Assembly (NCBI RefSeq): GCF_003311645.1
Contig: NZ_QEST01000179.1
Location: forward strand, 1 to 64,000
Reading direction: 5' to 3'
Source of the DNA: Streptomyces sp. PT12
GTDB lineage: Bacteria; Actinomycetota; Actinomycetes; Streptomycetales; Streptomycetaceae
DNA: 64,000 bases
Shown: positions 52,855-61,551 of the stretch, piece after piece
Layout: each line of letters opens with the position of its first letter
How positions within the stretch are numbered: position 1 is the stretch's first letter
Program-made: the position numbers and the translations under genes
Notes under the pieces: generated by a model
The model's database searches: none
The model's input: the letters and a program-made list of their open reading frames with translations, nothing else
Told to the model about the DNA's origin: nothing

Positions 52855-53937
52855 TCAGGCCGAGTCGCGAATCACCAGGCGGCAGGGCAAGTACCGTGTG
52901 CCGGGCTGGGGTTGGTCGTCGATCGCCTCCAGGAGGCGCACCGCGGCGGCGCGGCCGAGCTCGCTCAGCTCCATGTCGACCGTGGTGAGCGGCGGGCGGC
53001 AGGCGGTCGACATCACGTCCCAGTTGTCGAACCCGACGAGCGCGATGTCCTCGGGAACGCGCTCTCCCAGCTCCCGCAGGCTGTCAGCGGCGCCCCTCGC
53101 GATCTGGTCGCTGCCGCAGAACACCGCGTCGCAGCGCGGCTCCGCGTGCAGGATGTGCTGCACGGCCTGGCGGCCCCATGGCTCGTTCCACTCGCCGAAC
53201 AGGACGTGGCCGCCTGCGGGTTCGAGCCCGGCCTCCGCCAGGGCCTGCCTGAAGGCGTCCGCCCTGGCCTGCGAGGAGTGGTGGCGGGCCGGGCCCGTGA
53301 TGTGCGCGATGCGCGTGCGGCCCGCGGCGATCAGGTGGCGCACCGCGTCGCGCGCGCCCTGCCGCTCGTCGGGGGCCACCGACATGTCGTCCTCGCTCGT
53401 GGAGGGCGCCATCGCGTAGACCACGGGCACATCGAGGAACTGCCGCAGCGGCGGCCGGGGATCGGTGCGCCGCCCCGCGACGATCAGGCCGTCCACGCGG
53501 CGGGACGCCAGCGCCTTGAGATGGTGCCGCTCCCTGATGGCGTCGCCCCTGGTGTCGCACAGGAAGACCGAGATCTCCCCCGCGCCCAGCGCGTCCTCGG
53601 CGCCGAGCAGGACCGGCAGGCTGAAGCGCCCCACGTGGTCCGTGGTCAGCAGCCCGACGGTGAAGCTGCGCCCGCTCAGCAGGCTGCGGGCCATCTCGTT
53701 GGGCCGGAAGCCGAGCCGCCGAGCCGCCTCCGCCACCCTGGCGCGGGTCTCGTCGCGGAGCTTGCCGCGGTCGTTCAACGCCTTGGACGCCGTGCCGATC
53801 GACACCCCGGCGAGCGCGGCCACATCGGCGATGGTGACCCGCGCGCGCCGCGCGCCGCCCGGCTCGCGCCGCCCCGCGTCCGTGGCCCGCGCGTCGCGCC
53901 CGTCGGCGCCTGACTCTGTGAGATCAATCTCGGACAA
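52855..53937 (-). CDS. LacI-family regulator (probable regulator of the GH127 gene)
   Basis: TTG start at 53937 behind AAAAGGG; 360 residues. An Arg/Gly-rich N-terminal extension of 32 residues precedes the helix-turn-helix VTIADVAALAGVSIGTASKALNDRGKLRDETRARVAEAARRLGF. The hinge (NEMARSLLSGRSFTVGLL) and a sugar-binding periplasmic-type domain (FGEWNEPWGRQAVQHIL, DAVFCGSDQIARGAADSLRELGERVPEDIALVGFDNWD) follow. Divergent from the arabinofuranosidase gene. A sequence resembling the operator ahead of that gene covers its own start region (53933-53947), suggesting autoregulation. Confidence 0.93.
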   Translation of the reverse strand: MSEIDLTESGADGRDARATDAGRREPGGARRARVTIADVAALAGVSIGTASKALNDRGKLRDETRARVAEAARRLGFRPNEMARSLLSGRSFTVGLLTTDHVGRFSLPVLLGAEDALGAGEISVFLCDTRGDAIRERHHLKALASRRVDGLIVAGRRTDPRPPLRQFLDVPVVYAMAPSTSEDDMSVAPDERQGARDAVRHLIAAGRTRIAHITGPARHHSSQARADAFRQALAEAGLEPAGGHVLFGEWNEPWGRQAVQHILHAEPRCDAVFCGSDQIARGAADSLRELGERVPEDIALVGFDNWDVMSTACRPPLTTVDMELSELGRAAAVRLLEAIDDQPQPGTRYLPCRLVIRDSA

Positions 53938-54044
53938 CCCTTTTCCTGCTCCCTGCTCCCCACAGCCGTGGGCCGTTCCGCTCCTCTGGGTGGCACATCG
54001 TAACGCGCCACCGGAGTCGCAGGATCATACTCCGCGCAGCCCTC

Positions 54045-54074
54045 TTGACCCACCGATCCGGGTCGTCCTAGATT
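54045..54074 (+). promoter_or_regulatory. Sigma70-like promoter of the GH127 gene
   Basis: TTGACC (54045-54050) and TAGATT (54069-54074) with an 18-base spacer, 87 bases before the ATG, in front of the operator. Confidence 0.6.
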
Positions 54075-54089
54075 CCATCAACCGAGGGA

Positions 54090-54113
54090 GGCAACCGTTT
54101 TCCTTTAGTTGCC
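54090..54113. promoter_or_regulatory. LacI-type operator upstream of the GH127 gene
   Basis: GCAACCGTTTTC fits the LacI/GalR consensus GNAANCGNTTNC at every fixed base. It lies inside a wider dyad GGCAAC-N12-GTTGCC, 17 bases after the -10 box, where bound repressor would block transcription. The 15-mer GGCAACCGTTTTCCT recurs with two changes at 53933-53947. Confidence 0.65.
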
Positions 54114-54160
54114 GACTGTTTCTCGGCACCCGAGCCGCGCACCCCTCAGGGAGCATCCGC

Positions 54161-56176
54161 ATGACCGCCAGCACCGCCCCGCTCTCAGGACCACTCTCAG
54201 GACCCCTTCTGCCGACCGACTCCGCCGCCACGACGTTGCGCCCGGCGGCCGCCGCCCGGGTCACGGGCGGGCTCTGGCACGCCCGCCGCTCGGTGAACGC
54301 AGCCACCAGCGTCCCCGCGGGGCATCAGCGCCTGGTCGAGGCGGGCAACCTGCACAATCTGCGCCTGGCCGCGGGCACCGCGACGGGCGATTACGTCAAC
54401 AACCTGCCGTTCCTCGACTCCGATGTGTACAAGTGGCTCGAGGCGGTGGCCTGGCAGCTGGGCGATCCGGACACCGGCGCCGAGGAGTCGGCGAAGCTCG
54501 CGGAACTGCTCGCCGAGGTGACCGGGCTGCTCGTGGACGCGCAGGAGCCGAGCGGCTACCTCGACTCCTTCTACCAGGTGGTCCGCCCCGACCGGCGCTG
54601 GCAGGAGCTCGACTGGGGCCACGAGCTGTACTGCGCGGGGCACCTCGTCCAGGCGGCCGTCGCGCACACGCGGGCCACGGGCCGCACCGAACTCCTCACC
54701 GTCGCACGGCGGTTCGCCGACCACATCGACGAGGTCTTCGGCACGGGCGAGGGCCGGATCGACGGGGTGTGCGGCCACCCGGAGATCGAGACGGCCCTGG
54801 TGGAGCTGTTCCGCGTCACAGGGGAGCGCCGATACCTCGACCTGGCACGGTACTTCATCGACCGGCGCGGCCAAGGGCTGCTGCCGCGGGGGCGGTTCGG
54901 CGACCGGTACTGGCAGGACCATGTGCCGGTGCGGGAGGCCGACGCGGTGGCGGGGCACGCGGTCAGGCAGCTCTATCTGCTCGCCGGGGCCGTCGACGTG
55001 TACGCGGAGACCGGCGACGCGTCGCTGCTGGCCGCCGCCGAGCGCTGCTGGGAGGAGATGGCGGCCGAAAAGACCTATGTGACGGGCGGGTTGGGGGCGC
55101 GGCACACCGACGAGGCGTTCGGCGACCCGTACGAGCTGCCGTCGGAGCGGGCCTACACCGAGACCTGCGCGGCCATCGCCTCGGCGATGCTCAGCTGGCG
55201 GCTGCTGCTGGCCACCGGCAAGGCGCGGTACGCCGACCACATGGAACGGGTGCTGCTCAACGGCTTCCTCGCCGGTGTCGCGCTCGACGGCGAGCACTAC
55301 TCCTATGTCAACCCCCTGCATGTCAGGGATGGTTACGTGCCCTGGGGCGGGGACCGCGGGCCGTTCCGCACCCGTTGGTTCCACTGCGCCTGCTGCCCGC
55401 CCAACGTCATGCGGCTGCTCTCCTCGCTGCCGCACTACCTGACCGCGAGCGACGGCGAAGGTCTTGTCGTCCACCAGTACGCCACCGGCTCCTACGCCGC
55501 GGAAGGGCTCGCCGTCGAGGTCGCCACCGACTACCCCTGGCGCGGGCGGATCGAGGTCACCGTCACCGAGAGCCCGGACGCCGACCGGACGCTGACACTG
55601 CGCGTACCGCACTGGGCGGCGGGGCGCTGGACGGCGAGCGCGGCGGGCGAACGCGTGGGCGCGGACGCGGAGGACGACGGCTGGCTGCGGATCCGGCGCC
55701 GCTGGCGGGCCGGTGACACGGTCGTGCTCGACCTCGACCTGGCGCCCCGGCTGACCGCGCCGCCCTCGCGCGCGGACGCGCTGCGCGGCTGCCTCGCCAT
55801 CGAACGTGGACCGCTTGTCTACTGTACCGAGCTGGCCGACCACCCCGCGGGCACCGCGCTCGACGACCTGCGGATCGACCCGGGCGCCGGGCTGCGCGAG
55901 ATGGCGCGGCCCGAGCTGCTCGGCGGCGTCGTCACGGTCACGGGGGCGGCCGTAACGCCGCCGCCCGTGCTGGGCCAGGACTGGTGGCCCTATGGCCCCG
56001 CGAGCGGAGAGCAGGGTGAACGGGCGGGCGCCGTACGGGAGTTCACCGCGATCCCCTACCACCTGTGGGGCCACCGCGAGCGGGGTGCGATGCGGGTGTG
56101 GCTGCCGGTCCTCGGCAGCGACCCCGGCCTCGCCGACCGTGGCGGGTCCGCCGCGCCCAACGGCTCGGTCCGGTGA
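54161..56176 (+). CDS. GH127 beta-L-arabinofuranosidase
   Basis: 671 residues, ATG after CAGGGAG. An alpha/alpha-barrel runs through NNLPFLDSDVYKWLEAVAWQL, WGHELYCAGHLVQAAVAH and TYVTGGLGARHTDEAFGDPYELP. The zinc-thiolate catalytic site is visible as Glu334 and Cys336 (YTETCAAIASAM) with Cys409, Cys411 and Cys412 (FHCACCPPNVMRLL). The last two correspond to the metal ligand and nucleophilic Cys of HypBA1. There is no signal peptide, so it acts on imported oligosaccharides and releases L-arabinose from beta-Araf linkages. It should depend on a sugar importer, whose genes downstream are largely deleted. Confidence 0.93.
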   Translation: MTASTAPLSGPLSGPLLPTDSAATTLRPAAAARVTGGLWHARRSVNAATSVPAGHQRLVEAGNLHNLRLAAGTATGDYVNNLPFLDSDVYKWLEAVAWQLGDPDTGAEESAKLAELLAEVTGLLVDAQEPSGYLDSFYQVVRPDRRWQELDWGHELYCAGHLVQAAVAHTRATGRTELLTVARRFADHIDEVFGTGEGRIDGVCGHPEIETALVELFRVTGERRYLDLARYFIDRRGQGLLPRGRFGDRYWQDHVPVREADAVAGHAVRQLYLLAGAVDVYAETGDASLLAAAERCWEEMAAEKTYVTGGLGARHTDEAFGDPYELPSERAYTETCAAIASAMLSWRLLLATGKARYADHMERVLLNGFLAGVALDGEHYSYVNPLHVRDGYVPWGGDRGPFRTRWFHCACCPPNVMRLLSSLPHYLTASDGEGLVVHQYATGSYAAEGLAVEVATDYPWRGRIEVTVTESPDADRTLTLRVPHWAAGRWTASAAGERVGADAEDDGWLRIRRRWRAGDTVVLDLDLAPRLTAPPSRADALRGCLAIERGPLVYCTELADHPAGTALDDLRIDPGAGLREMARPELLGGVVTVTGAAVTPPPVLGQDWWPYGPASGEQGERAGAVREFTAIPYHLWGHRERGAMRVWLPVLGSDPGLADRGGSAAPNGSVR

Positions 56177-56218
56177 ACGGCGGCCCCCCGCCGCGGCGTT
56201 CACTCCGGGCGCGCGGCG

Positions 56219-56758
56219 GACGGGGGGCGGGCCGGTGACGCTCAGCCCGTGGGCGCGCTCCGACCAGTCGGGGTTCACGGGCGAGGTGGTCGATCGGTTC
56301 AACGCCGAACACCAGGATGTCCTGGTGGAGTTGACGCTGCTGCCGCCGGGGAACTACGTGCAGAAGCTCGGCGTCGCGGTCGCGAGCGGCGCCGGGCCCG
56401 ACCTGACCGGGCCCGACCTGGCCTCGACCGACCTCGTGTTGGTGCCGTTCTTCGCGTCCTCGGGCGTGCTCGCCGACATCACCGGCCCCAGCCGGGAGTT
56501 GCCCGAGCTCGACCGGCTCAGCGAGCCGCACCTGGACCAGGGGATGTACCAGGACCGGCGCTACGCGCTGCCGTTCACCGGGGGACGCCTTGGCGCTCTT
56601 CTACAACCGGGACCTGTTCCGCGACGCCGGGCTCGACCCGGACCAACGGCCGCGGAACTGGGACGAGTTCGTCGACGCCGCCCGGCGGATCAGCGCGCTG
56701 GGCGACGACGTCCACAGCGGTACTACGTGCGGGGGCTGGTGGCGGGGTCCGTCACATA
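56219..56758 (+). pseudogene. Deletion scar of a sugar ABC importer: binding-protein fragment joined to a permease tail
   Basis: From about 56234 the translation (VTLSPWARSDQSGFTGEVVDRFNAEHQD...LVLVPFFASSGVLADITG...YALPFTG) matches the N-terminal third of a family 1 sugar-binding protein without its signal peptide. A five-G run at 56580-56584 (four expected) shifts the frame. The next frame resumes DALALFYNRDLFRDAGLDPDQRPRNWDEFVDAARRISALGDDVHS. At about 56720 it changes to QRYYVRGLVAGSVT and a TAG, the standard C-terminus of a MalG-type permease. The rest of the binding protein and both permeases is gone. Confidence 0.8.
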
Positions 56759-56869
56759 GCGGGGCGGCGGACGTGCGGCCGCCCCCGTGACCGATCGGTT
56801 GCGTTGGGTTGCGACCGTTCGACGAACCCCGCCCTCATGGCCGAGCTGATCCAGCGCTTGGCGAAGCGA

Positions 56870-57196
56870 TCAGTCGATCGCGATGAGTTCGACCTCGAAC
56901 CGCAGCGTGGCGTTGGGGGGGATGACGGGCGGAAAGCCCCGGCTCCCGTACGCGTAATCGGGCGTGCAGATCAGGGTCGCCTTCTCCCCGACCGACAGCT
57001 GCGGCACGCCCTCGTCCCACCCCTTGATGACCTTGCCGACGCCGATCTGCGTCACGAACGGGGCCCCGCGATCGCGGGAGGAGTCGAACTTCGTGCCGTT
57101 CTCGAGGGTCCCGACGTAGTGGATCCTCACCGTGTCCCCCGGCCGGGGGAAGCTCTGGCCGTCTCCGGGAGACAGGCGTTCCAACGTGACACCCAT
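56870..57196 (-). CDS. FKBP-type peptidyl-prolyl cis-trans isomerase
   Basis: ATG 57196 ([14 protein letters not shown]) with GGAAGG upstream; 108 residues, the size of human FKBP12 and clearly homologous. Active-site residues are conserved: the Tyr in [18 protein letters not shown] with its Asp, Phe in [17 protein letters not shown] with Trp, [28 protein letters not shown]. Cytoplasmic, catalysing Xaa-Pro isomerisation. Streptomyces carry several copies; a role in this neighbourhood is not evident. Confidence 0.95.
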   Translation of the reverse strand: MGVTLERLSPGDGQSFPRPGDTVRIHYVGTLENGTKFDSSRDRGAPFVTQIGVGKVIKGWDEGVPQLSVGEKATLICTPDYAYGSRGFPPVIPPNATLRFEVELIAID

Positions 57197-57399
57197 GCGT
57201 GCCGCCTTCCGCTCGATGATCAGCGACCACACTACTGACCGTGCCGAACAGGGCGCGCCCCGGCCCCGAGCCGCCCCGAGCCGCGCCGAGCCGCGCCGAG
57301 CCGCCCCGCCCGCCGCACACCCCCTCGCACACGGGTGCGTAACCTACGCCTCGTCACCAGAGCACCCGCCCGCCCCCACCCACCGACGAGGAGACGCCC

Positions 57400-58314
57400 A
57401 TGACCGAACGGACCGAGCCGCACGACGACCTTCCGAACGACGACCTTCCGAACGACAACCTTCCGAACGACAACGTTCCGGACGGCGACGTTGCCAACGA
57501 CGACGCCCCAAACGCCGCCCCCAAGATCGACGCCTCCGTTCCCCACTCCGCGCGCATCTGGAATTACCTGCTCGGCGGGAAGGACAACTACCAGGCCGAT
57601 CGCGACGCGGGCGACCGGGTGGCCGCCGTGTTCCCCGGCATGGTCCAGCTCACCCGCCACTCCCGGGCGTTCATCGGCCGCGTCGTGCGTCACCTGGCGG
57701 AGGAGGAGGGCATACGCCAGTTCCTCGACATCGGCACGGGGTTGCCCACCGTCGACAACACGCACGAGGTCGCCCAGCGCATCGCGCCCGAGAGCCGCAT
57801 CGTGTACGTCGACAACGACCCGCTTGTCCTCGTACACGCCCATGCGCTTCTCACCAGCACGCCCGAGGGCGCGTGCGACTACGTGCACGCCGATGTGCGC
57901 GACCCGGAGCGCATCCTCGAAGAGGCTGCGCGCACCCTCGACTTCGACAAGCCCGTCGGCCTCATGCTCATGGGCATCCTCGGCCTGGTACCCGATTTCG
58001 ATCAGGCGCGTTCGGTCACCTCTCGCCTGCTTGACGCCCTCGCCCCCGGAAGCTTCCTCGGCCTCAACGACGGCTCCACCACCGACCCCGCCTATGTCGA
58101 GGCGATCAGCCGCCACAACCGAGGCCATGGCGTCACGCCCTACACGCCGCGCACCCCGGAGCAGATCACCCGCTTCTTCGACGGCCTCGACCTCCTCGAA
58201 CCCGGCGTCGTCAGCTGCTCCCAGTGGAGACCCGGCGTCCTCCCCTTCGGCCTCCCCGACCCCGTCGCCTGCCATGGCGGCCTGGCGCGCAAGCCCCTTC
58301 CGACGGCGCCCTGA
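57400..58314 (+). CDS. SAM-dependent methyltransferase, PF04672 (DUF574) family
   Basis: 304 residues. The family hallmark PHSARIWNYLLGGKDNYQADRDAGD is followed by a Rossmann SAM-binding motif FLDIGTGLPTVDNTHEVAQRIAP, the acidic VYVDNDPLVLVHA and the HADVRDPERIL segment. These proteins are abundant in actinomycetes; the substrate is not known. The N-terminus carries four 5-residue repeats of Asp-Asp/Asn-Leu-Pro-Asn encoded by a 15-bp repeat (57424-57483), outside the fold. Confidence 0.92.
   Translation: MTERTEPHDDLPNDDLPNDNLPNDNVPDGDVANDDAPNAAPKIDASVPHSARIWNYLLGGKDNYQADRDAGDRVAAVFPGMVQLTRHSRAFIGRVVRHLAEEEGIRQFLDIGTGLPTVDNTHEVAQRIAPESRIVYVDNDPLVLVHAHALLTSTPEGACDYVHADVRDPERILEEAARTLDFDKPVGLMLMGILGLVPDFDQARSVTSRLLDALAPGSFLGLNDGSTTDPAYVEAISRHNRGHGVTPYTPRTPEQITRFFDGLDLLEPGVVSCSQWRPGVLPFGLPDPVACHGGLARKPLPTAP
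57424..57483 (+). repeat. 15-bp tandem repeat in the methyltransferase N-terminus
   Basis: Units GACGACCTTCCGAAC (57424), GACGACCTTCCGAAC (57439), GACAACCTTCCGAAC (57454) and GACAACGTTCCGGAC (57469). The CTTCCGAAC core is the same as in the 15-bp repeat at 52807-52851. Confidence 0.9.
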
Positions 58315-58400
58315 CACGGCGGAGCACCGGGGTCACCGGCCCGCGGGACGTTCGTTCCTGTTCGAGTGTGAACGGGTCGGTGGCCTTGTGTGCGTGGGGG

Positions 58401-58428
58401 GTTGACGGTGCATGAGGGCGTTCCATAC
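58401..58428 (+). promoter_or_regulatory. Sigma70-like promoter of the GH43 gene
   Basis: TTGACG (58401-58406) and CATACT (58423-58428) with a 16-base spacer, followed at 58446 by a LacI-type operator. Confidence 0.6.
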
Positions 58429-58445
58429 TGAACGGCGTCAGCCCA

Positions 58446-58463
58446 GATGTTTACGCAAACATC
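58446..58463. promoter_or_regulatory. LacI-type operator GATGTTTACGCAAACATC
   Basis: 18-bp near-perfect dyad (7-bp arms GATGTTT/AAACATC around ACGC) of the GTTTRCGYAAAC class bound by LacI proteins. It lies 18 bases after the -10 box and 39 bases before the GH43 ATG. Confidence 0.75.
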
Positions 58464-58501
58464 CCTCGATGGCACGAGCCGCGTCAGAAAGGAAGGGCAC
58501 C

Positions 58502-59974
58502 ATGCGTTCCCCCACCACGAGCGGGCCGGGAGGCCGGGCGGCGCGCCGCGCCTGGCTGCTGGTCACCGTTGCCTGCCTGAGCCTCGCCGCCGCGCTTTCG
58601 GTGGCCCCGGCCGCCCACGCCGCGCCGGTCACCGTGCTCAACGGCACCCAGTTCACCGACCCCAACGGCGATCCCGTCCACGCGCACGGCGGCGGCGTCA
58701 TCAGGGTCGGCGCCCACTACTACTGGTTCGGCGAGAACCGCCAGGAGGACAGCAACGGCTTCCGCTACGTCTCCGCCTACCGCTCTACCGACCTGAGGAC
58801 CTGGGAGTTCCGCAACCACGTCCTCACCCAGCAGTCCGACCCCGAGCTCCAGCAGGCCAACATCGAGCGCCCCAAGGTCATGTACAACGAGGCCACCGGG
58901 CAGTTCGTGATGTGGATGCACAAGGAGAACGGCCAGGACTACAGCGAGGCCAGGGCCGCCGTGGCCGTTTCCGACACCGTGGACGGCGACTACGACTGGC
59001 GGGGCAGCTTCCGGCCGCTCGGCCACATGTCGCGCGACATCACGGTGTTCGTGGACGACGACGGCACCGGCTACATGGCCTCGGCCGCGCGCGAGAACTA
59101 CGACCTGCACCTCTACCGGCTCACCGACGACTACACGGACGTCGAGACCCTGGTGGCCAACCCCTGGCCCGGCGGCCACCGGGAGGCGCCCGCCCTGTTC
59201 AAGCGGAACGGCGTCTACTTCATGGTGACGTCGGGTGCCACGGGGTGGAGCCCCAACCAGCAGCAGTACGCCACCTCGACCAGCCTGGCCACCGGCTGGA
59301 GCGCGATGCGCGACATCGGCGACTCCACGGCGTTCGGCTCCCAGACGGCGTGGGTGCTGACGATCCAGGGCAGCGCGGCCACCTCGTATCTGTATATGGG
59401 CGACCGCTGGGGCAACTCGTTCGGCGGGCGCGTCAACGACTCCCGCTATGTGTGGCTGCCGCTCACGTTCCCCGACGACCGTACGCTGAGCATGAGTTGG
59501 GCGCCGCAGCTGACCATCGACACCGCCGCGGGGACCGTCGCGGCGTCGGGCGGCCCCTACCGGACCCTGACCGCGCGGCACTCGGGCAAGTGCCTCGACA
59601 TCCCCAGCCAATCCCAGGCCATCGGCGCGGAGTTGGCGCAGTACGGCTGCAACGGCGGCGGCAACCAGCGGTTCTGGCCGCGCGACGCGGGCAACGGCGA
59701 GGTCCAGCTCGTCACCCGGCACAGCTCCCTGTGCCTGGCCGTCGCCGACGGGTCGACGGCGAACGCCGCCCGGGTCGTGCAGTCCGTGTGCGACGGCGGC
59801 GCGGCGCAGCGCTGGCGGCTGGCCGACGCCGGGGGCGGGTATGTGCGGATCGAGGCGGTGCACAGCGGCAAGTGCCTCGACGTCTCCGACGAGTCGACGG
59901 CCGACGGCGCCCGGCTGATCCAGTACACGTGCTCGGGCGCGCAGCACCAGCAGTTCAGGCCAACGGCCGTCTGA
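58502..59974 (+). CDS. Secreted GH43-family glycosidase with C-terminal ricin-type (CBM13) module
   Basis: ATG 58502 behind AAGGAAGGG; 490 residues. A signal peptide (AWLLVTVACLSLAAALSVAPAAHA-A) precedes a five-bladed beta-propeller that starts FTDPNGDPVHAHGGGVIRVGAHYYWFGENRQ. It resembles the GH43 group containing exo-beta-1,3-galactanases (subfamily 24). A beta-trefoil follows with three repeats, each with a Cys pair and QxW-like end (SGKCLDIPSQSQA...YGCNGGGNQRFW; SSLCLAVADGST...GGAAQRWRL; SGKCLDVSDEST...AQHQQF). It probably degrades arabinogalactan side chains outside the cell. The operator suggests control by one of the nearby LacI proteins. Confidence 0.88.
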   Translation: MRSPTTSGPGGRAARRAWLLVTVACLSLAAALSVAPAAHAAPVTVLNGTQFTDPNGDPVHAHGGGVIRVGAHYYWFGENRQEDSNGFRYVSAYRSTDLRTWEFRNHVLTQQSDPELQQANIERPKVMYNEATGQFVMWMHKENGQDYSEARAAVAVSDTVDGDYDWRGSFRPLGHMSRDITVFVDDDGTGYMASAARENYDLHLYRLTDDYTDVETLVANPWPGGHREAPALFKRNGVYFMVTSGATGWSPNQQQYATSTSLATGWSAMRDIGDSTAFGSQTAWVLTIQGSAATSYLYMGDRWGNSFGGRVNDSRYVWLPLTFPDDRTLSMSWAPQLTIDTAAGTVAASGGPYRTLTARHSGKCLDIPSQSQAIGAELAQYGCNGGGNQRFWPRDAGNGEVQLVTRHSSLCLAVADGSTANAARVVQSVCDGGAAQRWRLADAGGGYVRIEAVHSGKCLDVSDESTADGARLIQYTCSGAQHQQFRPTAV

Positions 59975-59990
59975 CCCGGCCATGGCGCGA

Positions 59991-60020
59991 CGGGGGCGGC
60001 CGCGCAGGCGGTCGCCCCCG
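59991..60020. terminator. Hairpin between GH43 gene and convergent small gene
   Basis: CGGGGGCG / CGCCCCCG 8-bp arms with a 14-base loop, 17 bases after the GH43 stop. Convergent layout supports a bidirectional terminator. Confidence 0.5.
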
Positions 60021-60023
60021 CGT

Positions 60024-60260
60024 TCAACGGGCCCCGCGTCGGTGGTGTGCGTGGTAGGGGGTCCAGCGGGCGGCCCACAGGACGGTGGTGGCGCTGATGG
60101 TGAGCGACTGGCCGTCGTGGAACTCAAGGCGTTTGCGGCCTCGGGTCATCGTGGTGAGGTCGGTGACGACGAACGCCTGTCCGCCGATGACCAGGTGGTC
60201 GTGGCGGCGTACGGTGGCGGCGTTGACCTGGACGGAGACGAGGCTGCCCGGGGGCTTCAT
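60024..60260 (-). CDS. Small conserved actinomycete protein, unknown function
   Basis: ATG 60260 (MKPPGSLVSVQVNAATVRRHD) behind GGAGAAGG; 78 residues. Beta-rich (HLVIGGQAFVVTDLTTMTRGRKRLEFHDGQSLTISATTVLWAARW) with a basic C-terminus, no membrane segment. Short proteins of this pattern are frequent in Streptomyces without assigned function. The hydrophobic-strand pattern suggests a small barrel that might bind nucleic acid; that is a guess. Confidence 0.65.
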   Translation of the reverse strand: MKPPGSLVSVQVNAATVRRHDHLVIGGQAFVVTDLTTMTRGRKRLEFHDGQSLTISATTVLWAARWTPYHAHHRRGAR

Positions 60261-60370
60261 CGCAGGGCCTTCTCCCAGAACGAACGGGGCCGCAGCCCGG
60301 GTGGGTCGGCGCGCCAGACGGTGAGGGTGGCGCGGTGCCCCGCCCACCACAGCCCCGCGGGGCGCTCCGT

Positions 60371-61408
60371 CTACGCGGCGCCGCGCGGCGCGAGGCTCTG
60401 GCGGGTCATCAGTGTGCCGCTCACCCGCAGGGGGCGGTGGGGGCCGCCGTCGTGGTCGATGGCGCGGTGGATCGCCTCGGCGCCGACGCGGGCGAACGGC
60501 AGGGCGAGGGTCGTCAGGCGCGGCGTGACGTCGGCGGCCAGCGGGATGCCGTCGAACCCGACCACGGAGGTGCGCCCGGGTACCGGCACCCCCGCGGCGC
60601 GGAGGGCGGCGAGGGCGCCGATCGCGACGATGTCGTTCATGGCGAGGATCGCGTCGATGTCCCCGCCCTCCGCGAGGAGCGCGCGCGTCGCGTCGTGGCC
60701 GCCCTGGCGGCTGTCCTCGCAGGGTACGACGCGGACGTCGGTGACCGGGTCGGGGTGGTCGGCGAGCCCGTCGAGGAAGCCCGCGACGCGTTCGGCGGCG
60801 GTGAAGTGCCCGTCGGGGCCGCCGAGTACGGCGACGCGGCGGTGCCCGTCGCGGGCGACGAGCGCGCCGAGGGTGCGGGCGCCGCCCCGGTTGTCGAAGC
60901 AGATCCGGGTGAACGGCAGGTCGCTCTCCCCCACGATGACGACGTGGCCGCCCTCGTCGGCGTAGGAGCGCAGGGCGTCGAGCAGTCGGCCGCCGAGCGC
61001 CGCGGCGTCGATGCGCCCCGAGGTGAGGACGAGGGCCCTGGGGCGCACCGCGCGGGAGACCTCGATCGCCCTGAGCTGTCCCTCGGGTGTGCCGCCGGTC
61101 GATGACACGGTGACGAACGCGCCCGCCGCGGACGCCTCGCGTTCCATCGCGGCGACGATGAGCGCGATCATGGGTGTCGTGAGGTCGTCGGCGAGCAGGC
61201 CGATGGCGTCGCTGCCCCGTTTCATCGCGCGGGCGGCGGCGTCGGGCACGTAGCGCAGCTCGGCCGCGGCGGCGAGCACGCGTTCCTGGAGTTCCCTGCC
61301 GACCGGGCGCGCGCTGTTGCCGAGCACCCGGGAGGCGGTCGCGATCGACACACCCGCCCGCCGCGCCACGTCGTGCAGCGTGACCGTCGGGCGTGCGCGC
61401 TGGGGCAT
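60371..61408 (-). CDS. LacI-family regulator
   Basis: ATG 61408 (MPQRARPTVTLHDVARRAGV) behind GGAGAGGAG; 345 residues. Helix-turn-helix VTLHDVARRAGVSIATASRVLGNSARPVGRELQERVLAAAAELRYVP. Hinge AARAMKRGSDAIGLLADDL. Effector domain with DNRGGARTLGALVARDGHRRVAVLGG, DAILAMNDIVAIGALAALRAAGVPVPGRTSVVGFDGIPLA. The end of the gene lies near the small gene at 60260. It is divergent from another LacI gene with 143 bases between; either may act on the GH43 operator. Confidence 0.93.
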   Translation of the reverse strand: MPQRARPTVTLHDVARRAGVSIATASRVLGNSARPVGRELQERVLAAAAELRYVPDAAARAMKRGSDAIGLLADDLTTPMIALIVAAMEREASAAGAFVTVSSTGGTPEGQLRAIEVSRAVRPRALVLTSGRIDAAALGGRLLDALRSYADEGGHVVIVGESDLPFTRICFDNRGGARTLGALVARDGHRRVAVLGGPDGHFTAAERVAGFLDGLADHPDPVTDVRVVPCEDSRQGGHDATRALLAEGGDIDAILAMNDIVAIGALAALRAAGVPVPGRTSVVGFDGIPLAADVTPRLTTLALPFARVGAEAIHRAIDHDGGPHRPLRVSGTLMTRQSLAPRGAA

Positions 61409-61421
61409 GGACCGCTCCTCT

Positions 61422-61475
61422 CCCTCAGGCACGGGCGCACGGCCGGGGGCCGCGCCCCGCGACCCTACCTGAGGG
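61422..61475. promoter_or_regulatory. Inverted repeat in the shared promoter region of two divergent LacI genes
   Basis: CCCTCAGG (61422-61429) and CCTGAGGG (61468-61475) are perfectly complementary arms 38 bases apart, between divergent starts at 61408 and 61552. Possible binding site for either regulator. Confidence 0.4.
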
Positions 61476-61551
61476 CGGGGGCGGCCAAGCCCCGCCGCTG
61501 ACCGGCGAATTCGGGGCGCTCCCGGGGCGCGGGTGTGAGAGCATCCCTGCC

